Below are positions 55,280-64,000 of a stretch of DNA of 64,000 bases, piece by piece (the stretch's first letter is position 1; each line of letters begins with the position of its first letter). Source of the stretch: Rhodobacter sp. Har01 (lineage in GTDB: Bacteria; Pseudomonadota; Alphaproteobacteria; Rhodobacterales; Rhodobacteraceae); NCBI RefSeq assembly GCF_020564565.1, contig NZ_JAJCTD010000001.1:1116001-1180000 (forward strand), given 5' to 3'. The notes under the pieces were generated by a model that saw nothing but the letters and a program-made list of their open reading frames with translations, did not search any database and had not been told where the DNA came from. The position numbers and the translations under genes are program-made.

Positions 55280-55483
55280 TTGGATGGCCCCGTGGAAACG
55301 ACTCAATCCCGCAGCACGGAAGTGTTTCCGAAGCTGGTGGCGCAAGCGGACCTTGACCGGGTGAACGCACCCTTGAGGACTTCGCATCACACAAAAGACG
55401 CGGCTGTCTTTGCTCTATCCATCAAGATAGTGGGGGCGACAGCGACACTCATGTTGCTGGCTAAGACCGTGGGCTTCATTTGA
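55280..55483 (+). CDS. Possible small membrane protein
   Basis: 67 residues from a TTG start. The N-terminal half is polar; the end KIVGATATLMLLAKTVGFI could be one membrane helix. There is no good ribosome site and no known relative comes to mind. It stands in debris of mobile elements, so it may be non-coding. The rest of 55167-55570 holds nothing recognisable. Confidence 0.25.
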   Translation: MDGPVETTQSRSTEVFPKLVAQADLDRVNAPLRTSHHTKDAAVFALSIKIVGATATLMLLAKTVGFI

Positions 55484-55570
55484 GCCCAGGGAGCGGTCGT
55501 CTTGGCGCAACACCCTGTGCCGGGACAAACTGAGCAGACGGCGCTCAACCAGTCGCTTAGAAGGCCGTGA

Positions 55571-56366
55571 TCAGGGAAAGGAAGCCGGTGTCGCAACGGC
55601 GCTACCACCGTCGGGTCGCGAAATGCGACCGAAGCCCAGTCTAAGCCGCAGGCCCTCGATCACGCCGAACAGAGAGGGCACGAACAGCAGCGACAAGAGG
55701 GTGGACAGCAGCAGCCCGCCGATGACCGCGATGGCCATCGGCGCACGGAACTCGCCGCCCTCGCCGATACCCAGTGCGCTGGGGATCATTCCGGCAGCCA
55801 TGGCGATGGTTGTCATCACGATCGGCCGCGCCCGCTTGTGCCCGGCGTCGATCACCGCCTCGGCCAGACTCATACCGCGGGCCTTGTTCTGAAGCGCGAA
55901 CTCGACCAGCATGATGGCATTCTTGGTGACAATCCCCATCAGCATCAGAAGGCCGATGATGACCGGCAGGCTGATGGCATTGCCGGTCACAAGAAGCGCC
56001 CCGATGGCGCCACCGATGGACAGGGGCAGCGACAGCAGGATCGACACCGGGATGACGAAGCTGGAGAACAGCAGCACCAGCACGACGAAGACCATCAGGA
56101 TGCCGGCCAGCATAGCGGTGGCAAAGCTGGTGAAGATGTCGCCCATCACCTCGGCATCGCCAGAGCGCTGGATCGCGGTGCCTTCGGGCATGTTCAGCGC
56201 GGTGGGCAGGGTCTCGGTCGCGGCCAGCGCCGGGCCCAGCACGGCGCCCTCGGCAAGGTCGACCTCGATCTTGTTGCTGCTCTTCCGGTCGTAGCGCACG
56301 ATGGTGCCCGGCCCGTTGCCCAACTGGATGTCCGCCAGAACGAGAACAGGCACCGGCGCCTGCTCG
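55571..56366 (-). pseudogene. RND efflux pump permease, C-terminal stub (AcrB/MexF type)
   Basis: About 265 codons remain of a protein normally over 1,000 residues. Visible parts: the end of the second periplasmic region (PVPVLVLADIQLGNGPGTIVRYDR), then membrane segments MLAGILMVFVVLVLLFSSFV, IIGLLMLMGIVTKNAIMLVE and AVIGGLLLSTLLSLLFVPSLF. MGIVTKNAIMLVEFA is the conserved RND loop. The 5' side is cut by an IS5-type element at 56367. It cannot work as a pump. Confidence 0.88.
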
Positions 56367-56788
56367 GGGCTCTGTTGCACAAATGGTCTGACGGGCAGTC
56401 CTGTCCCATCCCCAGACGGAGCCGTCCCGCGGCTTCAGTGACCGGGATGCCGAGCGCGGTGAAGCCGTTCAGGACGGCGACACGGACCTGGAACTTGGCG
56501 ACCTGGCGGTCGAAGTCCCTGACGGTCAGACGCTGGCCCTGCAACTTGACGCAGTGTATTCTGGTCTCCGCGCGGCTACGGCGGTGATAGCCGCTCCATC
56601 GACGCCAGATCATCCGACCTGGGCGTCTTCATGCGCGCAAAGCTTCGTTGCGGGCTGCCGCACCGGCGGTGTCTGCTTTCCATGGCTTGCCGGTCTTACG
56701 GGGCGGAATGACAGACTGCTCATGCAGACCAGCTGCCACGTTGGATTCACAAGATGACTTCCCTTGCCCGATTGGTGCAACAGAGACC
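56367..56788 (-). mobile_element. Internally deleted IS5-family element
   Basis: The terminal repeats GGGCTCTGTTGCACAAAT (56367-56384) and, in inverse, ATTGGTGCAACAGAGACC (56771-56788) match at 16 of 18 positions. Read leftward, the left leader is joined directly to the transposase end: VIPPRKTGKPWK, TAGAAARNEALRA, an in-frame TGA, then MIWRRWSGYHRRSRAETRIH and VLNGFTALGIPVTE. The central catalytic part is missing, so it cannot transpose itself, but its ends could be mobilised. It cuts the RND gene and stops 14 bp from the end of lsrK. Confidence 0.8.
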
Positions 56789-56802
56789 CGCAGACTGCCC
56801 GT

Positions 56803-58368
56803 TCAGCTTCCCGGCGCGCGCCACATCGAGGTGGTGATGCCCTCGTCCACCAGCGCCATCTGCGCGGCATAGGCGGCCCGCCAGCGGGCGCGGGCCGCAT
56901 CATAGGCGGCGCGGTTCGCGGCCTTGGGCAAGACCACCCGGTCGGTCTGCACGAAGGCGCGACCGGCCTCGGGCAGGGTGGCGAACTGGCCGATGCCGGT
57001 GGCCGCCGCCGCCGCCGCACCCAGCGCGGTGGCCTCGCGCACCTTGGGGATGCGCACCTCGCGGCCCAACACGTCGGCCAGGATCTGCGGCCAGAGTCGT
57101 CCCTTCGCCGCCCCGCCGCCCAGGATCACCGGCCCATCCGTCGCCACGCCGGCAAACGCCTGAACCCGGTCAAGGTTCTCGGCCGCGACGATGGCGGCAT
57201 TCTCCTGGACCGCCCGGAAGATGGCGCCTTTGGAGCAGACCGCCGGGTCCAGCGACAGGTTCAGCAGCGAGGGCGCGGCATGCACCCAATGGCCGAAGTT
57301 CATCGCGTCGGAATAGATCGGGATGATGCCATGCGCGCCGACCGGCACCTGCATCGCCAGGTCTTCCATCAGTTCATAAGGATCGCGGCCTTGCGCCTCG
57401 GCCAGCCGCTTTTCCTCGGCGCAGAAGGCGTCGCGGAACCAGCGCGCGGTGAGGCCGACGAAGAAGCTGATCGCCTCGGCCTGGTTCATCTGCGGCACGG
57501 CGGCGCTGTTCACCCGCACCCGCATGGTACCGTCGACCGAACCGGTGGGGATGTTGACCACCTGCTGCCAGAAGGTGCCGCCCAGCACGCCGGTATCGGC
57601 CATCTCCAGCACGCCCAGCCCGACCGAGCCAAGCTGCACGTCGCCGCCGCCGGCGACGAAGGGCGTGCCCGCGGCCAGCCCGGTCTCGGCGGCCGCGCTG
57701 GCCGTGACATGGCCGACGATGGTGCCGGGTTCGACCACGCGCGGGAACAGGCTGCGGTCCAGGCCCGCCGTGGCGATCAGCGCATCCGACCAGTCGCGGC
57801 GGGCAAGGTCCATCAACCCGTTGGTGCTGCCGTTGGTCGGCTCGACGGTGATCTCGCCGGTCAGCCGGGCGGCGATCCAGTCGTTCACCATCGACAGCCT
57901 GCGCACCTTGGCCCAGACTTCGGGCAGGTGCTTCATCAGCCAGGTCAGGCGGGGCAAGGCGCCAAGGGCGAAGGTCTCGCCGCTGATCATGTAGAAGTCG
58001 CGCTCGAAAGTCGGGCTTTTCGCCTTCAGCGCGGCCACTTCGGCGCCGGCACGGCTGTCGACGTTGGCGCAGGCCCAGACCTCGCGGCCATCGGCGCCAT
58101 AGAGCACGATCGCCTCGCGCATCGAGGTGGAGCTGATCGCGGCGATGTCGGCGCCGGTCAGGCCGCAGGTCTTCAGCGCGCGGCCGATGCAGCGATTGAG
58201 CAACGCCCAGCCGCCGGCCACGTCGAAGGCCATCGAGCCGGGCACGCCGGGTTCGGGCAGGTGGCGCCATTCTTCCTGCGCAAGGCCGATCTGGTGGCCG
58301 GCACCGTCGAAGACCACCGCCCGGCCGCTGCCGGTTCCCGCATCCAGCACCAGGAAATGGCTTGCCAT
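56803..58368 (-). CDS. lsrK: Autoinducer-2 kinase LsrK
   Basis: 521 residues from ATG 58368 (a GTG one codon earlier is possible). It is an FGGY-family kinase; LsrK phosphorylates the quorum signal AI-2 (DPD) in the cytoplasm, trapping it and producing the inducer of LsrR. LVLDAGTGSGRAVVFD is the N-terminal phosphate motif; SMREAIVLY, FVAGGGDVQLGSVGLGV and GGTFWQQVVNIP, and the ending VDEGITTSMWRAPGS all match the enterobacterial protein closely (whose end is V-D-H-G-L-T-T-S-L-W-K-A-P-G-L). Its start overlaps the lsrR stop by one base. Confidence 0.95.
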   Translation of the reverse strand: MASHFLVLDAGTGSGRAVVFDGAGHQIGLAQEEWRHLPEPGVPGSMAFDVAGGWALLNRCIGRALKTCGLTGADIAAISSTSMREAIVLYGADGREVWACANVDSRAGAEVAALKAKSPTFERDFYMISGETFALGALPRLTWLMKHLPEVWAKVRRLSMVNDWIAARLTGEITVEPTNGSTNGLMDLARRDWSDALIATAGLDRSLFPRVVEPGTIVGHVTASAAAETGLAAGTPFVAGGGDVQLGSVGLGVLEMADTGVLGGTFWQQVVNIPTGSVDGTMRVRVNSAAVPQMNQAEAISFFVGLTARWFRDAFCAEEKRLAEAQGRDPYELMEDLAMQVPVGAHGIIPIYSDAMNFGHWVHAAPSLLNLSLDPAVCSKGAIFRAVQENAAIVAAENLDRVQAFAGVATDGPVILGGGAAKGRLWPQILADVLGREVRIPKVREATALGAAAAAATGIGQFATLPEAGRAFVQTDRVVLPKAANRAAYDAARARWRAAYAAQMALVDEGITTSMWRAPGS

Positions 58369-59324
58369 CACAGCCTCCGCATCAGGTCGCGCGCGGTCTC
58401 CTCGTCGGTGACCAGGGTGTTCGCCAGCTTGCCGCGCAGCATGCCCAGGATTGCCTCAACCTTCTCGGGGCCTGCCGCCGCCGCCACCACGCTGGGGATG
58501 CGCCGCATCTCGGCCGGGGTGACGGCGATCAGGTGGCGGTGCAGGTCAAGCTCCAGGATCTGCCCGTCGCGGTCGTAGAAATGGCCCAGCAGGTCGCCGA
58601 CCGCGCCGCGCCGGGTGAACAGCTCGATCTCGGCGCCGGTGCAATAGCCGTAGCGGATCAGCGAGGCCGACCGGGCAACCGACCCCACCCCGATCAGCGC
58701 AATGCGGGCGGTCACCGCCATCTCCAGCACATGGCGGACATAGGGCTCGACCCGCAGCATATCGGCCAGTTCGGGCGAGGAGACCCGCAGCGGCGTGGGC
58801 ACCAGATGGGCAAAGTTCTGCGGCCCGTACAGGCCCGAGTTGCCAATGTAGGTGGATACGCCGCCGGTCAGGCTGACCAGCGAGACATTCTCTTGCGGAA
58901 AGAACGGCGCCATGAAGCGCAGGGTGGTGCTGGCGGCTTCGCCCCAGCCGATGGCCAGAAGGTCGTTCGGCACCAGCTTCTGCATCAGCAGGCTGGCTGC
59001 GGCGCGCGCGATGCGGGGCGGGGCGGACAGGCCCTCGGCCACAGGCACTACCCGGGCGTCAGCCAGGCCGAAGGCGCCGATCAGGTCCTGCTGCAGCGCC
59101 AGGCAACCCTCGAAGGGCGAGTTGATGCGCAGCTCGATCAGCCCGGTCTGGCGCCCTTTCTCCAGCAGGCGCGAGACCTTGATGCGCGATAGACCCAGCA
59201 TGTCGGCGATCTGGTTCTGCGTCAGTCCGTCGTTGTAATAGTGCCAGGCGGCACGGGTGATCAGTTCGACCTCGTCGTCGTCGGCCAGTTGGAACGTCTC
59301 GGTGATGACCTCTGCGGTCGACAT
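58368..59324 (-). CDS. lsrR: LsrR transcriptional repressor of AI-2 uptake
   Basis: 318 residues. A SorC/DeoR-type regulator: the N-terminal helix-turn-helix is ITRAAWHYYNDGLTQNQIADMLGLSRIKVSRLLEKGR, followed by a sugar-phosphate-binding domain (LLAIGWGEAASTTLRFM near 122; LIGVGSVARSASL near 220). LsrR represses lsr promoters until phospho-AI-2 binds. It is the first gene of the lsrR-lsrK transcript and diverges from lsrG; proposed operators lie between. Confidence 0.94.
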   Translation of the reverse strand: MSTAEVITETFQLADDDEVELITRAAWHYYNDGLTQNQIADMLGLSRIKVSRLLEKGRQTGLIELRINSPFEGCLALQQDLIGAFGLADARVVPVAEGLSAPPRIARAAASLLMQKLVPNDLLAIGWGEAASTTLRFMAPFFPQENVSLVSLTGGVSTYIGNSGLYGPQNFAHLVPTPLRVSSPELADMLRVEPYVRHVLEMAVTARIALIGVGSVARSASLIRYGYCTGAEIELFTRRGAVGDLLGHFYDRDGQILELDLHRHLIAVTPAEMRRIPSVVAAAAGPEKVEAILGMLRGKLANTLVTDEETARDLMRRL

Positions 59325-59354
59325 GTGCCGCCATCCCTATCCTCTGCGTGCAGG

Positions 59355-59473
59355 CGATCATTTGCGGCTGCGGCTGTCAATAGTCTCGGCGCTGCCCGTT
59401 CCTTGGGCCTTTCGTACAACGATGATGCACTTGACAGACGTGTTCAGATGATCTTGCATGGAACAAATGATCG
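59355..59473. promoter_or_regulatory. Divergent lsrR/lsrG promoter with repeated CARATGATC boxes
   Basis: CAAATGATCG (59464-59473) has an exact inverse copy CGATCATTTG (59355-59364). A related box CAGATGATC lies at 59445-59453, 19 bp (about two helix turns) before the first. TTGACA at 59431-59436 faces lsrG, and TTGACA also occurs leftward at 59380-59375, facing lsrR. The boxes are likely LsrR sites controlling both directions; -10 elements are weak. Confidence 0.6.
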
Positions 59474-59533
59474 TCTGCGGTCCCGGATCAGCCGGCGCGG
59501 ACGGGCGGAGGGCAGGCTTGGGGAGACTGGCCT

Positions 59534-59851
59534 ATGTTCGTTCAGTTCGTGCACATCCGCGTCAAGCCGGGCCGCGTCGAGGATTTCCTGCGGGTCTTCC
59601 GGGTGAATTTCGACGGCACGCGGACCGAGCCGGGCAACTATCGGTTCGACGTGCTGCAGGACGTGAACGACGACCACCACTTCGTGATCTACGAGGCTTT
59701 CGAATCCGCCGCAGCGGTGGACGACCACCGCAAGACCGACCACTACCGGGTGACCGTCGAGGGTCTGGCCGACCTGATGGAGGGCGGCCGCGACAAGGAT
59801 TTCTTCCGCATGGTCATGCCCGACCATGCCGCCGCGCTGAACGGGGAATAG
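59534..59851 (+). CDS. lsrG: LsrG-like phospho-AI-2 isomerase
   Basis: 105 residues. A small dimeric alpha/beta-barrel (antibiotic biosynthesis monooxygenase fold): FVQFVHIRVKPGRVEDFLRVF, then EPGNYRFDVLQDVNDDHHFVIYEAF and DHRKTDHYRVTVEGLADLM, as in LsrG, which isomerises phospho-AI-2 on its way to degradation. The usual partner LsrF is not seen in the window. It is first in the rightward operon, ahead of lsrA by 4 bp, whereas in enterobacteria it is last. Confidence 0.93.
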   Translation: MFVQFVHIRVKPGRVEDFLRVFRVNFDGTRTEPGNYRFDVLQDVNDDHHFVIYEAFESAAAVDDHRKTDHYRVTVEGLADLMEGGRDKDFFRMVMPDHAAALNGE

Positions 59852-59855
59852 CCCT

Positions 59856-61364
59856 ATGGCGGGCCATCCGCACAAGGGAAACCCGAACGCCGCACCGCTG
59901 GTCGCGCTGCGCGACGTCTGGAAGGTGTTCGAGGGCGTGCCGGTCCTGCGCGGCATCGACTTCGAGGTCCGCACAGGCGAGGTCCATGCGCTTTTGGGCG
60001 GCAACGGTTCGGGCAAGTCGACCTTGGTCAAGATCCTGTCCGGCGCCTATCCGCCCACCGAGGGCCATGTCGAGATCGGCGGCCGCCCAGAGGTGCTGCC
60101 ACGGCCCTCCGAGGCGCATCGGCAGGGCGTCTACATGGTGCCGCAGGAGCCGCACATCTTTCCCAGCCTGACCGTGCTGGAGAACCTCACGATGGGTCTG
60201 GCCGGTGGCCGGGCGCGGGCCGAGGAGGCGCGGCGGATTGCCCGAGAGATCGGCCTGGCGGTCCGTTTCGACGCGCCGGGAGGCGAGCTGTCGATCGCCA
60301 ACCAGCAACTGGTCGAGATCATCCGAGGCCTGCTGCGCAAGGCCCGCGTGCTGATCCTGGACGAGCCGACCTCGTCGCTGACCCGCCGCGAGGTGGACGC
60401 GCTGGCGGCCGAGATGCGCGCCCTGACGGCGCGCGGCATCGGCATCCTGTTCATCTCGCACCGGCTGGACGAGGTGCTGGAGCTGGCCACCCGCGTCAGC
60501 GTGCTGCGCGACGGGCATTTCGTGCTGTCGACCCCCGCCGACGGCCTGACCGCCGACCAGCTGGTCGAGGCGATGCTGCCGGCCGACTACACCCCCGCAA
60601 CCCCCGGCGCGGCCGCCGTCCTGCCGAGCGGCGATCCGGTGCTTGAGGTGCGGGGCCTGACCGGCCGTGCCTTCCGCGATGTCAATTTCCGCGTGCTGCC
60701 CGGCGAGGTGGTGGGCATCGCCGGCGTGGTCGGATCGGGCCGCACCGAACTGGCCGAGGCGATCTTCGGCATCGACCCCGACGTCACCGGCGAGGTCCGC
60801 ATCTGCGGCCGCGACGCGCCCGCCCGGGCGCCGCGCAGCTGCCAGGCGATGGGCCTGTCCTATGTGCCCGAGGACCGTCACGCCCACGGCATCTTCCTGA
60901 CCTTGCCCAGCGCGCAGACCATCACGGCGGGCCTGCTGGCGCTGGGGCGGCGGCAATTCCTTAGGCGCGGGGCAGAGGACGGCTTGTCGGGCCGCTTCAT
61001 CGACAAGCTGCGGATCAAGCTGACCTCGGCGCAGCAGGTGGCGCGGACGCTGTCGGGGGGCAACCAGCAGAAAGTGGTGCTGGCCAAGACCCTGGCGCCC
61101 GAGCCTCGGGCGGTGATCCTGGATGAACCGACCCGCGGCATCGACGCCCGCGCCCGGCAGGACGTCTATCGCATCATCCGCGAGCTGACGGCGCAGGGCG
61201 TCGGCGTGGTGGTGATCTCGTCCGAGATGGGCGAGGTGGCCGAAATCAGCGACCGCGTGCTGGTGATGCGCCGCGGCCGGATGAGCGCGCTGCGCGCGGG
61301 CCGCAGCAGCGTCGAGGAGATCTCGGCCGCCACCTTCGCCCATGTGTGTGGGACGCCGGCATGA
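59856..61364 (+). CDS. lsrA: AI-2 ABC importer, ATP-binding protein LsrA
   Basis: 502 residues with two ABC domains, as in sugar importers. Domain one: Walker A GGNGSGKSTL near residue 49, the degenerate signature LSIANQQLVEI near 145 and Walker B VLILDEPTSSLTRRE. Domain two: a changed Walker A GVVGSGRTEL near 290, signature LSGGNQQKVVLAK near 400 and Walker B VILDEPTRGIDARA. It powers AI-2 uptake through LsrC/LsrD. Its stop overlaps the lsrC start (ATGA). Confidence 0.94.
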   Translation: MAGHPHKGNPNAAPLVALRDVWKVFEGVPVLRGIDFEVRTGEVHALLGGNGSGKSTLVKILSGAYPPTEGHVEIGGRPEVLPRPSEAHRQGVYMVPQEPHIFPSLTVLENLTMGLAGGRARAEEARRIAREIGLAVRFDAPGGELSIANQQLVEIIRGLLRKARVLILDEPTSSLTRREVDALAAEMRALTARGIGILFISHRLDEVLELATRVSVLRDGHFVLSTPADGLTADQLVEAMLPADYTPATPGAAAVLPSGDPVLEVRGLTGRAFRDVNFRVLPGEVVGIAGVVGSGRTELAEAIFGIDPDVTGEVRICGRDAPARAPRSCQAMGLSYVPEDRHAHGIFLTLPSAQTITAGLLALGRRQFLRRGAEDGLSGRFIDKLRIKLTSAQQVARTLSGGNQQKVVLAKTLAPEPRAVILDEPTRGIDARARQDVYRIIRELTAQGVGVVVISSEMGEVAEISDRVLVMRRGRMSALRAGRSSVEEISAATFAHVCGTPA

Positions 61365-62374
61365 TGCGCGTCCTGAAAAGCCGTGAGATGCTGGTGCTGG
61401 GCCTGCTGGTGGCGATGATCCTGGCGGTGGCCACGGTCAATAAGGCGGTGCTTTACCCGATCACCCTGATCAACATCGTCAACTCGTCGATCTTCCTGGT
61501 GCTGCTGGCGATCGGGCAGATGTTCGTGGTGCTGACGCGCGGCATCGACGTCTCGGTCGGCGCCATCGCCGGCATAGCGGCGGTGATCTTCGGCTTTGCC
61601 CTGAACGATGGCGTGCCGTTGCCGCTGGCGATGCTGGCGGCGATGCTGACCGGCCTGGTGGCCGGGGCGGTGAACGGCGCGGGGGTGGTCTTCGTCGGCA
61701 TCCCGCCGATCATCATGACGCTGTCCACGTTGGGCATCTATCGCGGGCTGATGCGGGTGTTGACCGGGGGTAGCTGGATCGAGGAGGTGCCGCAGTCGAT
61801 CAAGGCCTTGGCCGTGACCCGGGTGGCCAGCGTGCCGCTAATGGTTTGGGCGGTGGCGGCGCTGATCTTGGTCACCGCGTTCCTGCTGTGGCGGATCAAG
61901 GCGTCGCGGTTCTTCTATGCCGTCGGCGACAACCGAGAGGGCGCCTACCTGCTGGGGCTGAACGTCAATGCCACCGAATTCGCGGCCTACGCGCTGTCGG
62001 GGTTGTTCGCCGGCATGGCGGCGATTGTCTTCGTCGGGCAGATCGGTTTCGTGCCGATGCAGACCGGCCAGGGCCAGGAACTGAAGGCGATTGCCGCGGT
62101 GGTGCTGGGGGGCGTCAGCCTGATGGGCGGCACCGGCAGCATCTGGTCGGCGGTGATCGGGGCGCTGTTCCTGACCGCGGTCGACAGCATGATGATCTTC
62201 CTGCACGTCCCCGGATCCTGGAACAACGCCGTTGCAGGCGCGGTGCTACTGGCGGTGGTGGTGTCGGACTACCTGATCCGCCGCGCCGTGCGCAACCGCC
62301 AGCTGGCCCGCCGCGCCGCCGAAGTGCTTGGCGCCGAGGCCGAACCAGCAACCGGCCGCGAGGTGGCGTCATGA
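61361..62374 (+). CDS. lsrC: AI-2 ABC importer permease LsrC
   Basis: 337 residues from ATG 61361, overlapping lsrA. About nine membrane helices with ribose-type permease motifs: [21 protein letters not shown] near 55, [21 protein letters not shown] near 110, and [21 protein letters not shown] near 245. With LsrD it forms the membrane channel. Overlaps lsrD by 4 bp. Confidence 0.93.
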   Translation: MMRVLKSREMLVLGLLVAMILAVATVNKAVLYPITLINIVNSSIFLVLLAIGQMFVVLTRGIDVSVGAIAGIAAVIFGFALNDGVPLPLAMLAAMLTGLVAGAVNGAGVVFVGIPPIIMTLSTLGIYRGLMRVLTGGSWIEEVPQSIKALAVTRVASVPLMVWAVAALILVTAFLLWRIKASRFFYAVGDNREGAYLLGLNVNATEFAAYALSGLFAGMAAIVFVGQIGFVPMQTGQGQELKAIAAVVLGGVSLMGGTGSIWSAVIGALFLTAVDSMMIFLHVPGSWNNAVAGAVLLAVVVSDYLIRRAVRNRQLARRAAEVLGAEAEPATGREVAS

Positions 62375-63435
62375 CCCTGCCGGGATGGTCAAAAAGCTGG
62401 GAGGCGATGCTGGCCGCGGCGCTGGTCGCCGAACTGGCGATCCTGGGGATGATCTCGCCGGCCTTCCTGAACGTCGAGAACCTGCTGTTTTCGACCAGCG
62501 ACTTTGCCCATGTCATCATCGCCGCGGTGGGGCTGACGCTGGTCATCATCACCGCCGGCATCGACATCTCGGGGGTGTCGGTGATGGGGCTGGCCTCGAT
62601 CGTGATGGGGCTGGCCTTCGTGGCTGGCGCACCGATCGGGCTGGCGGTGGTGGTGGCGCTGGCAACCGGCGTCGCGGCCGGGGCCTTCAACGGCGTGGTG
62701 GTGTCTCGGACGGACGTCAACCCGCTGGTCATCACCCTGGCCACGCTGTTTCTGTTTTCCGGCATCGCCACCGGCCTGCCCACGCTCTTGGACCTTCTGG
62801 GCTTCAAGGCCTATGGCGCCGGCGGCTTCGAGGCCTATCAATACGAAGGCATCACCGGCCTGCCGAAGAGCTTTACCTGGCTGGGCACCGGCAGCCTGGG
62901 CTGGGTGCCGGTGCCACTGATCGTCACCATCGCGGTTGCCCTGGTGGCAGGGCTGCTGCTGGCCCGCACCCGGTTCGGCCGATTCCTCTATTTCATCGGC
63001 GTCTCGGCCGAGGTGGCTCGGTTCTCCGGCGTGCCGGTCCGGCGCACGCTGATCGGCGTCTATGCCTTCAACGGCCTGTGCGCCGCCATCGCCGGACTGG
63101 TGCTAACTGCCTACTTCACCTCGGCCCGGTCGGACCTGGGCAGCGAAGCGCTGTTGAACATCATCACCGCTGTGGTGCTGGGCGGCACGTCGATCCAGGG
63201 CGGCTCTGGCTCGGTGCTGGGGACGTTCCTGGCTGGGCTGGTGCTGGGCTACCTGCGGCAGGGCCTCCTGGCGCTGGGCATCACCAGCGACGTGGTGCCG
63301 GTGATCGTCGGCGCACTGCTGATGGGCAGTGTCGCGCTGAAGATCGGCAGCGCCGCACTAGCCCGCAACCGCGCCAACCGCGCCGCCACCGAATCCGGCC
63401 GCCGCGCCGTCGCGGCGACCGCACACCCCGACTGA
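62371..63435 (+). CDS. lsrD: AI-2 ABC importer permease LsrD
   Basis: 354 residues from ATG 62371. The same permease family: [22 protein letters not shown] near 55, [21 protein letters not shown] near 112, and [22 protein letters not shown] near 275. It ends in an Arg/Ala-rich cytoplasmic tail. It follows lsrC with a 4-bp overlap and precedes lsrB by 74 bp. Confidence 0.93.
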   Translation: MTLPGWSKSWEAMLAAALVAELAILGMISPAFLNVENLLFSTSDFAHVIIAAVGLTLVIITAGIDISGVSVMGLASIVMGLAFVAGAPIGLAVVVALATGVAAGAFNGVVVSRTDVNPLVITLATLFLFSGIATGLPTLLDLLGFKAYGAGGFEAYQYEGITGLPKSFTWLGTGSLGWVPVPLIVTIAVALVAGLLLARTRFGRFLYFIGVSAEVARFSGVPVRRTLIGVYAFNGLCAAIAGLVLTAYFTSARSDLGSEALLNIITAVVLGGTSIQGGSGSVLGTFLAGLVLGYLRQGLLALGITSDVVPVIVGALLMGSVALKIGSAALARNRANRAATESGRRAVAATAHPD

Positions 63436-63509
63436 ATTGCGAAGAGAGGCCGAAAAAGCGGCCCGGAACCCCGAAACCAACGACCAACACACCGAGGAGG
63501 ACAGACACC

Positions 63510-64000
63510 ATGAAGCACGCACGCATCACCCTTACCACCGCCTTCGCCACCGCGCTGGGCTTGCTGGCCGGCACTGCCTTTGCCGACGACGCGAAGGTTG
63601 CCTTCATTCCCAAGCTGACCGGCGTCGGCTTTTTCGAATCCGGCGGGAAGGGCGCCATGGAGATGGGCAAGGAACTGGGCATCGAGGTCAAGTATGACGG
63701 CCCCTCCGAGGCCTCGGTCTCGGGTCAGGTCGAGTTCATCAACAACTTCGTCAACCAGGGCTACAACGCCATCGCCATCTCGTCGCTGTCGCCCGACGGT
63801 CTGTGCGAGGCACTGAAGCGCGCCCAGGAGAAGGGCGTCAAAGTGCTGACCTGGGACAGCGACGTGAACCCGGAATGCCGCAGCTACTACATCAACCAGG
63901 GCACGGCCGAGCAACTGGGCGCGCTGCTGGTCAGCATGGCGGCCGACCAGATGGAAGACCCGACAGCGCCGAAGAAGGTGGCGTTCCACTATTCCTCGCC
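63510..64000 (+). CDS. lsrB: AI-2 periplasmic binding protein LsrB (truncated by the window edge)
   Basis: 163 codons are present from ATG 63510, after a GAGGAGG site. The signal peptide is [20 protein letters not shown] with cleavage near TAFA. Mature sequence: [57 protein letters not shown], all close to enterobacterial LsrB. Lys35 and Asp116, AI-2 contact residues in LsrB numbering, are at the same positions here. The later contacts (Asp166, Gln167, Pro220, Ala222) lie beyond the window. Confidence 0.95.
   Translation, partial: MKHARITLTTAFATALGLLAGTAFADDAKVAFIPKLTGVGFFESGGKGAMEMGKELGIEVKYDGPSEASVSGQVEFINNFVNQGYNAIAISSLSPDGLCEALKRAQEKGVKVLTWDSDVNPECRSYYINQGTAEQLGALLVSMAADQMEDPTAPKKVAFHYSS

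Noticed and set aside
56803..58368. Xylulokinase or glycerol kinase
   Set aside because: The FGGY fold fits, but sequence details (including the C-terminal ending) and the lsrR, G, A, C, D, B context identify LsrK.
59814..61343. A 509-codon leftward open frame
   Set aside because: Antisense to lsrA with His/Gln-rich composition; shadow frame.

Overview
The window is a high-GC (about two-thirds G+C) chromosomal segment from an alphaproteobacterium, most probably a Rhodobacteraceae/Paracoccaceae member (Rhodobacter-like). The reasons are the gene content and order (rplU-rpmA-GNAT-obgE-proB-proA, an accBC pair, a HutF-type histidine pathway, a DUF3422 gene), the protein sequences, and GC-rich hairpin repeats between genes. 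No 16S or other decisive marker is present, so the genus is not assigned.

Layout. 1-966: the start of a helical/TPR-like protein that runs off the left edge. 1351-4620: a reductive pyrimidine-catabolism operon (preT, a DedA membrane protein, preA). 4923-6772: accB-accC for fatty acid synthesis. 6810-16126: housekeeping and singleton genes: a lytic transglycosylase, ssb, an acyltransferase, two Fe-S assembly proteins (SufT-like and IscA-type), a DUF1800/DUF1501 pair, tpiA, a drug/metabolite transporter and a cytochrome P450. 16140-22691: the histidine utilisation cluster, with hutC-hutF transcribed leftward and hutI-hutH-hutU rightward from a shared promoter carrying a HutC-like operator. 22764-28501: a flavin reductase, a PHP phosphoesterase, a SqrR/BigR-type persulfide sensor, an SDR/glycosyltransferase/methyltransferase operon and a very small DUF1127-like protein. 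28655-37302: a DadA-like oxidase plus ArgE-like deacylase, diverging from a complete dipeptide/oligopeptide ABC importer. 37306-44984: DUF3422, then the conserved rplU-rpmA-GNAT-obgE-proB-proA run, and a DUF2059-like exported protein.

45205-45294 is a tRNA-Ser(CGA). From it to about 56790 the character changes: G+C drops, and genes are truncated and mixed. This island holds a two-gene unit (an OLD-family ATPase/TOPRIM nuclease and a CoiA-like zinc-finger nuclease), the N-terminally truncated remains of a phage DNA methyltransferase, a broken phage packaging module (HTH protein, DUF7220, P27 small terminase, no large terminase), a serine recombinase and a relic of a second one, a membrane PAS-GGDEF-EAL protein, IS5-family fragments, and the C-terminal stub of an RND efflux pump cut by an internally deleted IS5-type element. 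The OLD/CoiA-like pair is the best candidate in the window for an undescribed (probably defence) system.

56803-64000: a near-complete lsr system for the quorum signal autoinducer-2: lsrR-lsrK leftward and lsrG-lsrA-lsrC-lsrD-lsrB rightward (lsrB cut by the window edge). Repeated CARATGATC boxes in the divergent promoter are candidate LsrR sites.

Two families of dispersed intergenic hairpin repeats (four and two copies) were found; one copy supplies the last codons and stop of hutH. All gene functions are inferred from sequence motifs and remembered family features; no database search was possible.
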